DNA of 64,000 bases from NCBI GenBank assembly GCA_008360975.2, contig CM039211.1:68104565-68168564 (forward strand), written 5' to 3'. Below, piece after piece: positions 49,751-60,815 of the stretch. This DNA is from Lichenostomus cassidix. Its lineage: Eukaryota > Chordata > Aves > Passeriformes > Meliphagidae. The notes under the pieces are model-generated. The model was not told where the DNA came from, did not search any database, and saw nothing but the letters and a program-made list of their open reading frames with translations. Each line of letters opens with the position of its first letter. Within the stretch, counting starts at the first letter, position 1. Both the position numbers and the translations under genes were made by a program.

Positions 49751-52055
49751 GTTTTTGTGCCTTACCTTTGCCAGTCATTATTATCTAAAGCAACCTCTAC
49801 TAGGCTGCACAAGATGCTGAGATCATACAGTATGATGAGAAAAGAAACAAGAACAAATCATGAAATATTTAATATCCTCTACCGGCACTGATGCAGTCTT
49901 TAAGCACAGGGCAGTGCATTAACACTGTTCACTGTGCCTCCTAGCTCAAGTTGCTATAACTAGACTATGGGAGAAAAAAGGTGAACAGCTTTTACACTCC
50001 TTTTGTACTGAAAAAGCCCCAGCTGAACCAAGGTTTGGCACTCTTCTTGAAGAAATGTGTGGATTGATCAGTGAATTCAGAGAAGGGTGAGTTAGAGGCT
50101 GAGAAAACACTATCCACAAGAAAGAGCTAAAAGAATTTTGCCTGCTTAGAGTGCAGAAGAAAAGAATGAGTAAAGGTATGAAAATAGTATGGAAGCACTT
50201 CACTCAGAAAAAACTTTATCTCAGTTATGAAGAAGTTTCAATTAAAGTATTAAATGATTTTGGCCTGGAAAGGATGCATGTCTTAGGGTAAGATAGCTCC
50301 CATCTTCCTGAGATGTCACTTTCTCTCTGGTCTTTGTTGAAGTTTAGTCAATGCCCCTAATTTTTGTGTTTGATGGTGAGAACCCGTTCCAGGCATGGCA
50401 GCACTGCCCAAAATACAGGAGTTTCATGAATCAGTGCCATCACTGCCAAGCTACTTTCTTTTTGGTACCTTTTTCCTGAGTGTCTGCCACTTGCCACAGT
50501 TAGACATTCTGCTAGTCTGTGAATCCCTAATTTGACTCAACAGGATTGTACACATATTCTTACATAAAAAGTCCTACCAGAATACCTGGCACTGAATTTG
50601 CTTTGGACTGATGTGTACAGCATGAACATGAGAATGCATTTTATCTGTGATATCTTGTCCCACACACAGAGTAAAAGGATAGAACTCACATCCTAGAATC
50701 AAGAGACACATTTTAAATGCCTGAAAATTCCAAGGCTTCCTGTAGTCTTTTGCCAAATTCATGAAAAGTTTCACTTCTTGAGTAAAATTATGGTCACCAA
50801 GTTTGGCATGGATTCATTTTCTTACGATCATCAATAGGTTTTGATGCCTTACAGAGGAAATTCTGCTGGAAGGATTTTGTTGCCTTTTAGATTGGTTTGT
50901 TTGGGTTTGGTTTTTTTTACTTTTTTTCTATAAAAGTTCCAAACCCCAACCTCTCCTCAATGAATTTTTTTTTTACTTCTTTTTCCTTGCTGTAGGAGAA
51001 GCACATTTACAAGTCTGTAAACTAAAACCGATTACAGCTGTAGCAGTGTGCATGCTTCCCTGACCAGCCTGAAACACCCTGCTTGTGTGCATGAAAAGGA
51101 TGCATGCACAGCCATTACTAGGTCTGCTGTTTAAGCAGACCTTTTCTCTTTGGGTCTGCTAGTCCTGGGTGAGAGTAGTTTGTAACTCGAGGCAGACTCA
51201 GAGGAGTATGGCATTCATTGTAGCAAAAGAATCAACTTAAAATTCAAACACCTTACTCTCAGCTGACTAAAGACTCTTCCCCCTGAACACTCCCTTTACC
51301 ATCCAGCTACATCTCCAAGGTTGGCAGGAGCTCTCAGACACTCAGAGCAGATTTGGTAAATGAGATCCAGTGCTCAGACTGCAGGTGAGCTAATTCAGTG
51401 CCATTAGCTGCAGCCAGGACTTCATCTCCTCATTAGGAAAGAGATAAATTATGCAAAGTGTACTCTCAGTACCAGCAGCAAGAGCCGGCAAAGCCACAGA
51501 AAAGAGAGAGGTGGAAGGGAAAAATAGTCTGCAAAGCAGGGCAGAGCAAATGCAACACTGCCCTGGAAATGGTGGGGGGAACCTTCACCGTGGGTCAGCC
51601 TCTGGATGGAGGAAAAAGGCTTCACCTTGTCTGACTTGCCAGCTGCAGTGAGAGTCAGGTCCATGCTCCAAAGGTCCCTGGCTAGTTACTCCTGTTGTAC
51701 CTTAATCTTTCATAAGAAATCTATGTACATAAAACTGCAGATCCCAAGAAGGAAAATATTTATCTCTTATACCCCAAGCAGACCCTCCACAAGGGATTCT
51801 CTGCCTTGACAACACTTTGCAGAGCCTGATTTCTTTTCCTGATGGCGGTTGCCTGGAAGCATGGCATCAATGAAAGCTCTTCTCTGGTATTGTGCTAATT
51901 TTATTTCCTAAAAAAAAACCACAGCAGGGAAAAACGTGACTGTGTGAAATATCCCACAACCACCTGAGCAAGATAAAATATCCCAGGTATGGGCAAGGAA
52001 AAAATGGTTGACATTAGCTTAGATACCAGACCCCTCTCAATCCTGGTCCCTGCAG
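49751..52055. other. unique non-coding sequence
   Basis: Nothing recognised. T/G-rich tracts lie at 50895-50930, with a T run near 50966. Confidence 0.45.
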
Positions 52056-52397
52056 GACTGTCAACATGGTGACCAACCATTCTGGCACCCTTCTGTGGGA
52101 AGGAAATCCTGCCAGGAGCAGGGCTGGGCTCACATTAATTTTCTCCTGGCCAACAAAGACTGACCAGATTGCAAAGACTGTGAACTCACGACCTTCATTT
52201 GTTTTCCCTCCAACAGCTTCCTGGAACGTTTCGTTTCTCAGCCTCCTCTCTGCCTCCCCCTTCTCTGTACCCAGGAGCCATCACGGGGGCAGACTCAGCC
52301 CTGGCAATGCCCCCAGGTGTGAACCAGCCCTGCCAGGTGCAGGAGGGGCAGTGGATGCCAGCGAGGCTGGAGTCCATCCGTCACCCCCTGAGCACAG
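52056..52397 (+). other. candidate coding exon (342 bp, or 123 bp from 52275)
   Basis: A strong acceptor (CAATCCTGGTCCCTGCAG) opens at 52056, and the frame entering in phase 2 stays open to the donor ACAG followed by GTAGGA at 52398. A second strong acceptor, a CT-rich tract ending CTCTGTACCCAG at 52274, gives a 123-bp exon in another frame, phase 1 in and out. Its codons look better, for example PPGVNQPCQVQEGQW and ARLESIRHPLST. The segment from 52250 is much GC-richer than its surroundings. The two readings exclude each other, and I recognise neither protein. With phase 1 out, the shorter version could join 53949-54089. A non-coding exon or a chance frame is also possible. Confidence 0.25.
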
Positions 52398-53948
52398 GTA
52401 GGACTGGGCTGGAAGGACAGCATAACAAAGACAGACTACATTTAGCTGGATACTTTCCCTCAATCACTGCATTAGCTTTTCCTGATCCTATAGTTAAAAA
52501 CAGCTATTTATTCTGTCACTACACGCTGGCAAAGATATATTGCACCAAGTCAGCGCCTACAATTATTATAGTACAGAAAACCTTTGCTGTAGCATGTTTA
52601 GTGCTGCTATTTATCAGGCACAGCTATTACATCCTGGCTCCCAACAAGGCTATACAATTCTGGCACCCAGGAAGACAGCAGGTGCTCTGAATTAAACCAG
52701 GGCCCAAAGATGTTACCTTCACCTTCCTCTGGCTTTCCTTAATAGCCTAGCAAGGACTGGGGGCTATCAGGAAGCAAAAGGGTTGCAAGAAAGCACTGTG
52801 CTTATCTGACACTATGTCTTAGTGTCACAAAATACCATATGTAGGGGGGGAAACATTGCTGTTTTGTGAGGGAGGTGACAGAATCTCTAGAAATTAAAAG
52901 AAATTAGAATCCAAGTAGGTTATACAGTGCTTCAAGGTGCCAAAACCACAGCATTTAATTATAGCAGGTATTTCTTTGTGAAATGTTTATCCAATACTAA
53001 CTGATTGTCAAAAATATTGCACATCAGGGTCCACCTGCCTATCCAGCCAACAGAAAGTGTACTGATACCACTGCTACTGATACCTCTACTGCTCCATTCA
53101 TGTACAGTCTCAGGGCTCTGGGTGTATTTTTCATATCTTTGCTATATCATCAAAACCTTATTCTATTATTACCAGCAAAACTATCTTGCCAATGGTCTGC
53201 ACTTAAGATTAATTTGAATTCATGTCTTCCAAGAGGAAGGTATTTAAAAAGGCGTTTCTTATAGAATCCTCTCCAATTTTCTAACTTGCTGTTAGCAAAC
53301 TGAAAATTTGACTTACAAAGTACACGGATTTATTGTAATGATTAAAAACAGAGAAAGAAATGCTAGAGAATAACTGACTGATCAGCAAAAAGGGAATTTT
53401 TTTGGATACCTTCCTGAAAGCCTGCTATTCCAGAGTTCTCTCTCTCCCACTGTCACTAATTTTCAAAAGAAATTCAAGCCTGAATCTAAGAGCCTTCCCT
53501 GATGATTTCTCTGAAAAAAAGCGTGTTTTTTAAAACCATGATTTTTCAATAGGAAAACATTGTCTAAATTACTTTGATCAGTCCTTTCCAACATCTTTCC
53601 AGCCCAGAGTTACCAGCAGCTACATGGAACAATGTGCGTGTGTCTCGGTGGGGCTGCAGAGAGCACCATTGTTGGCTATCTGTGTGTTCAAAGTGCCAAA
53701 AGGCACTCAGTGTCTGTCAAATCTAGATGTTTGTAGGGGCAGAACCACAACTGGAGAACTTCTAAGCTCTCTAAGAAGGCCCAAAGGCAGAGAAGACTGT
53801 ACAGGAATAGCTGAATGGGGATCAACACTCAGCCAAGTACTCAAGACTGAGTAATAATGTGGAATATTTTGGGTCACTGCTGTCAAGGATATTTTAAGAT
53901 ATTTTTGGGGTACTTTGAGTTACATTGATTTAGCACTATTCCCACCAG
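52398..53948. other. unique non-coding sequence
   Basis: No repeat or gene that I would defend. If the flanking candidate exons are real, this is intron. Confidence 0.4.
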
Positions 53949-54089
53949 ATCCCAGCCAAAGGCATCTTTTTGAATCAGCTTTTGAAAATCTTAAGCTCCC
54001 AGGCCTCCTGTTGTCAGGAAGAACATTGACATCATGTTGTGGAACTGCTAGTGACCACAGCTGCCTGATTTCTTTGCCTTTGCAACATG
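53949..54089 (+). other. candidate coding exon (141 bp, phase 1-1)
   Basis: The acceptor TTAGCACTATTCCCACCAG is followed by an open frame entering with two bases (AT) and leaving with one base before a fair donor, GTAGAG at 54090. The translation includes PSQRHLFESAFENLKLPG and ends CLISLPLQH. Phase 1 in and out is compatible with the 123-bp candidate at 52275-52397. The codon look is reasonable. There is no domain I recognise and no continuous chain from here to the exons at 57999, so the link to that locus is unproven. Confidence 0.22.
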
Positions 54090-54858
54090 GTAGAGGTGGA
54101 TTATGGGATTTGGTGTGATTCATTTGCTTGGTTTTGATGTTCCAAGAAAACATTTTGTTAAAAGACTAAGCACAATAATCAGATTGTGTGAGAGAGGATC
54201 AAAGAGAAAAGGAAATTAAAATATTTTCAATAATACTAGTAATATTAATTACTAACACAAAAAGAACACTTTGCTTCTGGCCATTGTTTCTGATGTACAG
54301 GACATCCACACTGAGTGGATCTATTGACCTGCTATTCCTGCTTACTGTGCAAGTGGTACTAATGTTAGGAGGACTATATTTAAGAGACAGCAGCCCTTAA
54401 GAGACATGTGCTGATGGAGCTGCAGACACCACCAAAGATTCATGCTACTAACTAGGAAAGGGACTCAGACAGTGGAAATAATTTGCTTAAAAGCATGTTG
54501 ATTTGGACATCACTAATCTCAGCATTGATCTTTGCCGGCATTAACTTTGCTGTTAATGCAAATAACTGAACATAAGGATGCCATTAATTGTATTGATATA
54601 ATGGAAGGCATTGCCCTTGACTTCAAGGCCCCCCTCTTTGATTTAGTGCTTGCCAACGACTCAACATTTTTGTCTCCTCTCCCCTTTTCTGCTTGTCCAA
54701 AATGATGTTTCATTCCTTTTTATGTCCCTGTTATGCTTGGAACATCCTGTCTCCACGTTCCGCTCCTTGAAATGCTCCTTTTCTTCCTGAAGGTCCTGCA
54801 TTCACCTTCCCTGCTTTCCCCAAGTGCAGTCTCACAACTACAACAGAAAAAATCAAAA
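54090..54858. other. unique sequence with an unassigned open stretch
   Basis: A plus frame open from about 54530 to a TGA near 54702 reads MQITEHKDAINCIDIMEG near its start and FKAPLFDLVLANDSTF further on. There is no splice acceptor in the right phase. I note it but do not call it. Confidence 0.3.
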
Positions 54859-54894
54859 GTGTATGTATGTGTATATATATAGATATATATATGC

Positions 54895-54940
<46 letters not shown>

Positions 54941-54962
54941 GTATGTGTATGTATATGTATAT
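54859..54962 (+). repeat. (TATATG)n hexanucleotide repeat
   Basis: GTGTATGTATG and TATATATAGATATATATATG are followed by about ten ATGTAT/TATATG units with two GTGTATG variants. It explains the Tyr/Ile/Thr- and Tyr/Val-alternating frames on both strands, which are not genes. Confidence 0.96.
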
Positions 54963-56543
54963 CCAGAACACATCAACCACAACACACATGAAGAATTCTG
55001 GTTGTTCTGCCAGCATGGCAAATTCCCTCCATGGTTTCCTGGACCAAGAGGATTGTGAGTTCCAGGAGTAAGGGCTTAATGAGGAAAAGACAACAGAGGC
55101 TTTAGTGAGGATGTTAAATCAAAACAGTGCTTTTTCTGGCTTCCCCTTTTACAAACAGAAGACTGATAAAATGCAAAGGCTCTGGAAAGAGTTAAAAAAG
55201 AAAAAAAAAATAGTTGAGGACTTGAAACCCTTATTTAAGAAATGGGTTTAGGGATGCTATATATGGAGCTTCTACAAAGGAAAGTTAGGAAAATTTGTTG
55301 CCCTTTATTATTACCTATCAGAAGAAAAAATGTCTAATGGCAGAGAGCATTTTAGTTTAGGAAGTGAAGACATCACAGAATATCACATTAGACAAACAAA
55401 GTCTAAAATTACAGTATGGTTTATTTTGATTGAGTCAACTCTCTGAGTCTTAAAATCTTTACATCAACTTTAATTTTCTACGAGGCACGTTCAAGATATG
55501 AAGAAAAAAAATAATTATACATTAGGGAGAAAATTCTTGTTTTCACAATAGAAGTGTTAATTTAGACCAGAAGCTTAACAAATACATATGAGAATCACTT
55601 TCTCTGACCCAAAGATTTAGCAGTGTCAAAACGGAAGACACAGGAAGAGAAATAATATTGCAGATCTATCGTGGGCAACCACAATTTTCATTGAATAATA
55701 GAACAAGCATCAATTAACTTTGCATTTTTCTCAGCCATTATTAATTGTTTGATTTCCCGAGGGCACTATCATGGTAGAAACTGGTATTGAGTGGATCTGA
55801 AGAAGTAAGGGTATGGGGAAGATGTCATATGTGTAAGTGGCTTCCTGGATCAGGAGGCCTTCAGGCTGTCTTTTTCAACCAATCACCACAGCTTCGTTTA
55901 AAACAGGGTTGCTGACTGTTTGAAATGCTGTCAACTTTGAGATAATCAGAGGCATAGCCTCTGGAAACTAGCACATTGTGGGACTGTAAAAGGAAGCCCC
56001 TGCAGGGGAAAGCAGGAATAGTGTACGTAGCAGCATTAAATTGACATCTATTTGTCAAAAACATCCTTTGCCACCTCTCTTCTCCAGCAAAAATATTCCA
56101 CTGCCAAGAAAATAAAAAACCAAAACACCCCATCCTCATCCGCCAGTTCCTCAATTAACATCTGAATTGTAATCAACAACTTAACAGTCAAAGAATCTTT
56201 GAAGAGATGAGAAATCAAATGTTGTTTTTCAAGCTGAAGATGAAAATACTATGATGATAGTGGGATTATTTTGGAGCCACATGGCCAATAGAAACCTTGG
56301 AGGGACTTGATCCATTCCAAATCCAAATCCCTTTTGGTCCCTTAATCCATAAATCTTACTAGAGAAGTATGCTAGTGCTAAATAGTTGTGTTTAAGATTT
56401 GCAGCTGGATTTTCATGAACGGTTGTCTATCATCATACATCTATAAATGCATCTTCAATAATTACTTTGCACTTGCAAATGGTTTTTCTCTGCAAATCAG
56501 TGGTAAAAATGTTAATTTTGAATAGCAGTTCTATAAATGGAAG
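54963..56543. other. unique non-coding sequence
   Basis: Nothing recognised beyond short A runs near 55200 and 55505. Confidence 0.45.
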
Positions 56544-56595
56544 GTATTTATTATCTCTGTTTTACAAATTGGAAAACTGAGGGACACAGGGTTAA
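56544..56595 (+). mobile_element. MIR-type SINE remnant
   Basis: TATTTATTATCTCTGTTTTA, then CAAATTGGAAAACTGAGGGA and CACAGGGTTAATT, follows the MIR motif ATTATTATCCCCATTTTACAGATGAGGAAACTGAGGC...AGAGGTTAAG. MIR/CORE-SINE copies in birds are relics of amniote age. Confidence 0.65.
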
Positions 56596-57998
56596 TTGAG
56601 CCTAGTTTTTAAAAAAATCTAAATTATTTGTATCAAAAGAACACATAAAGATTCAGATGTGAACCGAAACCCCCTTATAATCAGGATCATAAAGAAAACA
56701 AAGAAAAGAGAATTGCTGTCTCAAGTGTCTCTCACCCTATTTACAAGACAATAATAGTGTGGACAGGTGGATTATCACAAAAAAATAACATGAATACATT
56801 TAATTGCTTAGTTCTTTCCCCTTCTTTTGACTGTATGGTATCCATATGGGTCTTAAAGACCTCTGACTTAGTGAAAAGGACAGGAAGTTCCTGGTAAACT
56901 GAGGAAATGGGTGTATGCCCTCAATTTAGCCTTGATTTACTTCCATGTGACTCATGTCACAGGTCCCATTTGCCCTAAAAATCATTCTGTATTACAGGCT
57001 ATGAGGAATTTAGTCTGGGATGCTCCTGCTCAACAAAGCAGCAGGATATTCGTAGCATCTGCCTTTTCATTTTCTCATAGAATACAACATGATCTGTCTG
57101 TCCTTTAAACTAAGAAGCAAGCCAAGCCACTCACGAGGGCCAAGTTCCATGCTGCTTCACTCCTCCTCCACTTCAGCTCACTTCATGCTGCTTTAGCTCC
57201 ACTTTAAAATCCAAGACCTAACTGGGGACCCCAAATACGCCACAGATCAGTCAAATTTCAGTGGTTGCACAGTTCCTGAGGAGGAGGAACAGATGGACAG
57301 GAACACAAAGAGGCTGATTGCATAAATTCTGTTTCTTAAGAAACTAGACTAAAATTAGGTGTTTTAAAATCCAGATCGAGGGTTAATTTTGTTTGGAAGT
57401 AGGTGCCTGAATACTAACACATATGGTTAGGACAGTATCTGTTTCTGTTAGTGTTGTCAAAACCACATTCTGATATCCCAAATTCAGTTCTGCTGTACCA
57501 TTAGAGACTGTTCTGTCATGAGATGAGATATGCTTTATGGCCATTTCCACTTCAGCCATGCAACCTGCTAACAGTAACTTCTGGTTTCAGTCAATTACTT
57601 TATAATTATGTTTTAAAATGTCATGTCTGATTTGAGCCAAACACTTGGCTTTTAGCCTTCCCAAGAAAAAGAAAGACAGTGATATGAAATTGCAATATTA
57701 AAAGCAGAACCTGTGCCATCTACAAATGTACTCTCAATCCAGGGCTATATTTCTATATGTAACTTGGGGCATGGTTCCACAACAGATCTCTTTCCACTGC
57801 AGAATTCTCAGAAATGTCTTAATTTAAATATTTGGTAAATGATCCACTGGCAAAATACTTCTTAAGTATGAAAACAAACAAACAAAAAAAATTTAAACCC
57901 TCAAAAATCCACACCATTAAGGGCCCAATTTTAAATAGGAATTTCTCCATAAATGGATTTAATTTAAAGTTCATCCAAACAATAACTTTTGTTTGTAG
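56596..57998. other. unique sequence upstream of the candidate gene segment
   Basis: Several splice-like pairs occur, such as acceptor CATTCTGTATTACAG before 57000 and CTTTCCACTGCAG at 57802 with donor GTAAAT at 57835. I could not choose an exon that leaves in phase 2, as 57999 would require. Joining the 57803 exon to 57999 would create a TGA. Confidence 0.3.
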
Positions 57999-58033
57999 AG
58001 ATGAGAAGGGCAGTAATGCCTTGCAGAACAGTG
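57999..58033 (+). other. candidate coding exon a (35 bp, phase 2 to 1)
   Basis: The acceptor is AATAACTTTTGTTTGTAG and the donor AACAGTG followed by GTGAGG is strong. The only compatible frame reads DEKGSNALQNS, with one base at the start completing a codon and one G left at the end. That G joins AT of the next candidate exon (58193) to give GAT (Asp), so the two agree in phase across a 159-bp intron. Neither exon was chosen to fit the other. The protein is unrecognised, and no upstream partner was found. Confidence 0.35.
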
Positions 58034-58192
58034 GTGAGGACAGGAAACTCTAATGCAGATAAGTAATATGTGGTGGTTATGTATATAACCTCTTTCTGAA
58101 AGTCCAGAAAACAGTCGTCTCTTCTGACACAAATTCCAGCTCTCAAAATGCCAGAGAGACTCCTTCTTGATTTCCTTTTCTCACCTATCCAG

Positions 58193-58239
58193 ATGAAAGG
58201 TTTTGCCCCAAGATGAATTTGCACAGAATTATGGAGGAG
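58193..58239 (+). other. candidate coding exon b (47 bp, phase 1 to 0)
   Basis: The acceptor TTTCCTTTTCTCACCTATCCAG is among the best in the window, and the donor GGAGGAG followed by GTGAGC is close to consensus. Only one frame is open: D/ERFCPKMNLHRIMEE. The exon ends on a codon boundary. It contains an ATG (58215) that could serve as a start if the exon before it is not used. The local codon pattern looks coding. It most probably belongs with 57999-58033 and 58905-58957. Confidence 0.38.
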
Positions 58240-58646
58240 GTGAGCTTCTCTAGCACTATCCTGGAATATGCACATCATGCAAAAGGGTCAGAAGCTGCTG
58301 CAAATCCCAATGCAGCTGCCACCTTGCAGGGCTCCCACAAATCCTCCTCCCATCAATTATCCCAACATTCCCAGCTACATGTCCTGATAAGAATCATCTT
58401 TCACAGCAGGGAAAGAAGCTGAAATTCCTTGGCATTACCTAGATGTGCTGCTTTAAGGAATGGAGTTGTGGCTCTGAATGCACCTTTCCTTTCACAAGGC
58501 CAAAGCTCTCTTTGCTGGGCAATCCATTAGAACTGCCATGAACTGTGTGCTCATGGCACTCGCATGCAGCTCAAATCTCCACTGCAGCTTTGAAAATCTA
58601 CCCCCAGTGTTATTCTAATGCTGCTGTTTGTCTCCTTGTGAACTTA

Positions 58647-58737
58647 TAATGATAATAATGATAATAATGATAGTAATAATGACTGACACTTATATAGTAA
58701 CTTTCATCCAGCAAGATCCCAAAGTGCTTTGCAAACT
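58647..58737 (-). mobile_element. MIR-like SINE 3' end, reversed
   Basis: Repeated ATAATG/TAATAAT is followed by CACTTATATAGTAACTTTCA and TCCAGCAAGATCCCAAAGTG plus CTTTGCAAAC. This is the reverse complement of the 3' tail of old amniote SINEs (GCTTTGGGATCC..., TATATAAATG..., TTATTATTATT). It lies in the intron between candidate exons b and c. Confidence 0.55.
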
Positions 58738-58904
58738 GATTTGCAAACAACTGCACACCCATATTAAACACCCCATCCTTGTGTTAATGCAATGTTAATG
58801 TTGCAAATGTGAAGCAGCAAAAAGATGGGAAGTGCAAAGATTGAAGCTTCAGGAGCAACATTCATACAAGGTGTGCTTTGCCTATGAGGGTCTATCATTT
58901 ACAG

Positions 58905-58957
58905 CATCACCTGGAAAATGCTGCACAGCAAATAATGCTTCCCAAACTGAAGGAAAG
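58905..58957 (+). other. candidate coding exon c (53 bp, phase 0 to 2)
   Basis: The acceptor GTCTATCATTTACAG and the donor GGAAAG followed by GTGATC bound an open frame HHLENAAQQIMLPKLKE plus two bases (AG). It starts on a codon boundary, as exon b requires. The trailing AG joins the A at 59337 to make AGA (Arg), so it links both neighbours in phase. The peptide would form a charged helix. I looked for an exon of this phase, so the agreement is weaker evidence than the a-b join. Confidence 0.33.
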
Positions 58958-59336
58958 GTGATCAAAACCCTGTGCATCTGGCCATGAAGGTAATTGGGTG
59001 GAAATTTCGCTCAGTCCCCTTCCTCAGGTGCTGATATGGAAAGCTGAGTTCTCTAATTTTCTATTTTTATTTGCTGCAATTGAGAGGGCAACATTAGATG
59101 TAGATGCCCAACAGTTAGAAGTAATGTGGCTAATGATGCTGCAATTGGACAAGTGAGGGAATGGAAAGAATCCTGCTGACTTCAGTGAATGCTGGATCAA
59201 ACGTTTGTTGAATTATCTGAACAGCAGCAAAATTCCTCTCTCTACCTTTTTTCTACTTATTGTTGGTAGTGCTGGCTGCTTTGTGTTTTTGCAAGGGGGA
59301 AAACATTCTTTTCCTTTTCTCACCTTTATTCTTCAG

Positions 59337-59747
59337 AACTCTGGGTAATGTCTTTTGGAACCAGACCTCACAACATGACAAGTTTCAGCTGCAAGGCGTT
59401 TTGCATCCATTTGGGCTGTGTTCCTCTGTTGATAGAATAGATCAGCCCAATGTTAATGGTGCAAACGGTGCTGTTTTCAATGCACAATTAACCAAGTCAA
59501 CACCATGAGGAATAAAAATTAAAGCTGGCATCAGGGAAGACCCCATAGAAGTTGAAATCCGTTGTTCAGGTGCCTATGACTCTGAAAATATCCTTATCTT
59601 TCAACAGACACTTTTTGTCCCCCATGTAAGGTCAAATTACCTGCATCGAAAGACTGAAATAGAAGAATTTGGAGGAGAGGAATCTCTGTTTGAGAGTGAA
59701 TGGATTAACAAAATCAACAGCGCTAACCTTTTTGACTCCAACCACCT
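59337..59747 (+). pseudogene. candidate 411-bp coding exon d with one in-frame TGA
   Basis: The acceptor CCTTTTCTCACCTTTATTCTTCAG and a consensus donor (CACCT followed by GTGAGT, 59748) bound 411 bp. One frame is open throughout apart from a single TGA at 59506-59508. It starts TLGNVFWNQTSQHDKFQLQG, includes VNGANGAVFNAQLTKSTP just before the stop and DPIEVEIRCSGAYDSENI after it, and ends EWINKINSANLFDSNH plus CT. Phase is 2 in and 2 out, matching exon c. The stop lies in CCATGAGG, which fits decay of a CGA arginine codon. Either the gene is broken here, or the protein ends at the TGA and the rest is chance. An internal acceptor at 59607 (ATCTTTCAACAG) offers a shorter 140-bp exon without the stop, but no good donor precedes the TGA. 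Protein unrecognised. Confidence 0.35.
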
Positions 59748-60068
59748 GTGAGTTGCTTTTTCGGACCATCTGGACAGATACGAATTTTTTATTTTTCTTT
59801 TTTTTCTCTATTGGAAGATGACCTGCTTAAGAGGGGGAAAGTGCATACCAAAACAGAATAGAAACTGACATGCATAGGGCAAACACCCTCCAACTCATTG
59901 CTACAGTTGTTAAAAGCAAATATTAAAACTAAGTCATCTGTTAGGGCAGTCATTTCTCACATATTGGAAAGTAGATTCTGACCATGCAGATCATTTAGTG
60001 GTTTTGGCAGGAGTTTGGCATTAGTCTGGACTTGTCTGTCTGAGCTTCTGGCATAACTTTTATTGCAG

Positions 60069-60100
60069 GATAAATCTCTCAGCAGAGTGGGGAAATATAA
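60069..60100 (+). other. weak candidate exon e (32 bp, phase 2 to 1)
   Basis: The good acceptor ACTTTTATTGCAG is followed by G, which completes a Leu codon with the CT of exon d, then INLSAEWGNI and one base. The donor (ATATAA followed by GTACAA) is poor. It would lead in phase to 60641 or to 60816. Kept because it continues the chain; it may well be wrong. Confidence 0.18.
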
Positions 60101-60210
60101 GTACAATTTTATCTATCAAGTTCCTTAAGGCTTTTCTTTCTCTGTTTTGAGAGGATATTTCCTGCCAGCTCTGTTTATCTTCACACTGAGATGGCACCCA
60201 GAGAAAAAAA

Positions 60211-60229
60211 GCAAAAAAAAAAAAAAAAA
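60211..60229 (+). repeat. poly(A) tract
   Basis: About 17 A after AAAAAAAGC. No retroposon body is seen. Confidence 0.85.
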
Positions 60230-60815
60230 GCACCAGCAATATATAGAATATAAATGGTTTCCTTTGAGAAGGACTTCAACCTGCATTTGCCTCCACATCC
60301 ATATCAGCCCACAAGGGTTAAAATTCCTTCCCCTGTTGCTGTCAAGGCAAGTGGCAGACTGGCTTCCCAAATATCTTGAAGTTACCCTGCGGCTGAATTG
60401 AGCTTCTCATTGTTGCACCATGAAGGTTTTCACCCCGCTATGTGTGAGGCTCTGTAGTGGCTGACTTTGCCCAGCTCTGGGAGAATAGTAGTTAATAATA
60501 TCATTTTTGAATTTCTTATTAACAGGCCAGCAAAATTGCAAGGCTGACAGCACTATTAAATATGACAAAGTCTTCTTTAAAACACTGACTGTTTGACTGG
60601 TGGGAGAAAAAAAAAAAGTCATGGCATGATTTATATCCAGGTGTACAAGTCACAGACAATCCTCTACATCTTGTGTCCACAGAATGATCGCTCATCTATA
60701 GTCAGCAGTGTCCTCACACAGCTCATCACAGATGGCTCTTCTTGGCTCTGCAACACTGAAAACTCATTTGTGTGACACCCTGCACCTTTCCTGGGCAAAC
60801 CACCCCCTTATGGCC

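Noticed and set aside
54530..54704. Open plus frame with a plausible translation
   Set aside because: No splice acceptor in the needed phase and no start context; it ends at a stop without supporting signals.
54720..55058. Frames of alternating Tyr-Ile, Tyr-Thr and Tyr-Val
   Set aside because: Produced by the (TATATG)n repeat on both strands.
57803..57834. Exon-like segment with good acceptor (CTTTCCACTGCAG) and donor GTAAAT
   Set aside because: Joining it to the exon at 57999 makes a TGA codon, and its translation is short and AT-driven.
60211..60229. Poly(A) run as a processed-pseudogene tail
   Set aside because: No cDNA-like body or target duplication; the coding-like pieces nearby are separated by intron-like gaps.
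60317..60401. Possible exon with a GC donor (AAG followed by GCAAGT) or a terminal exon
   Set aside because: Two frames are plausible, GC donors are rare, and it does not join cleanly in phase to the better exons.
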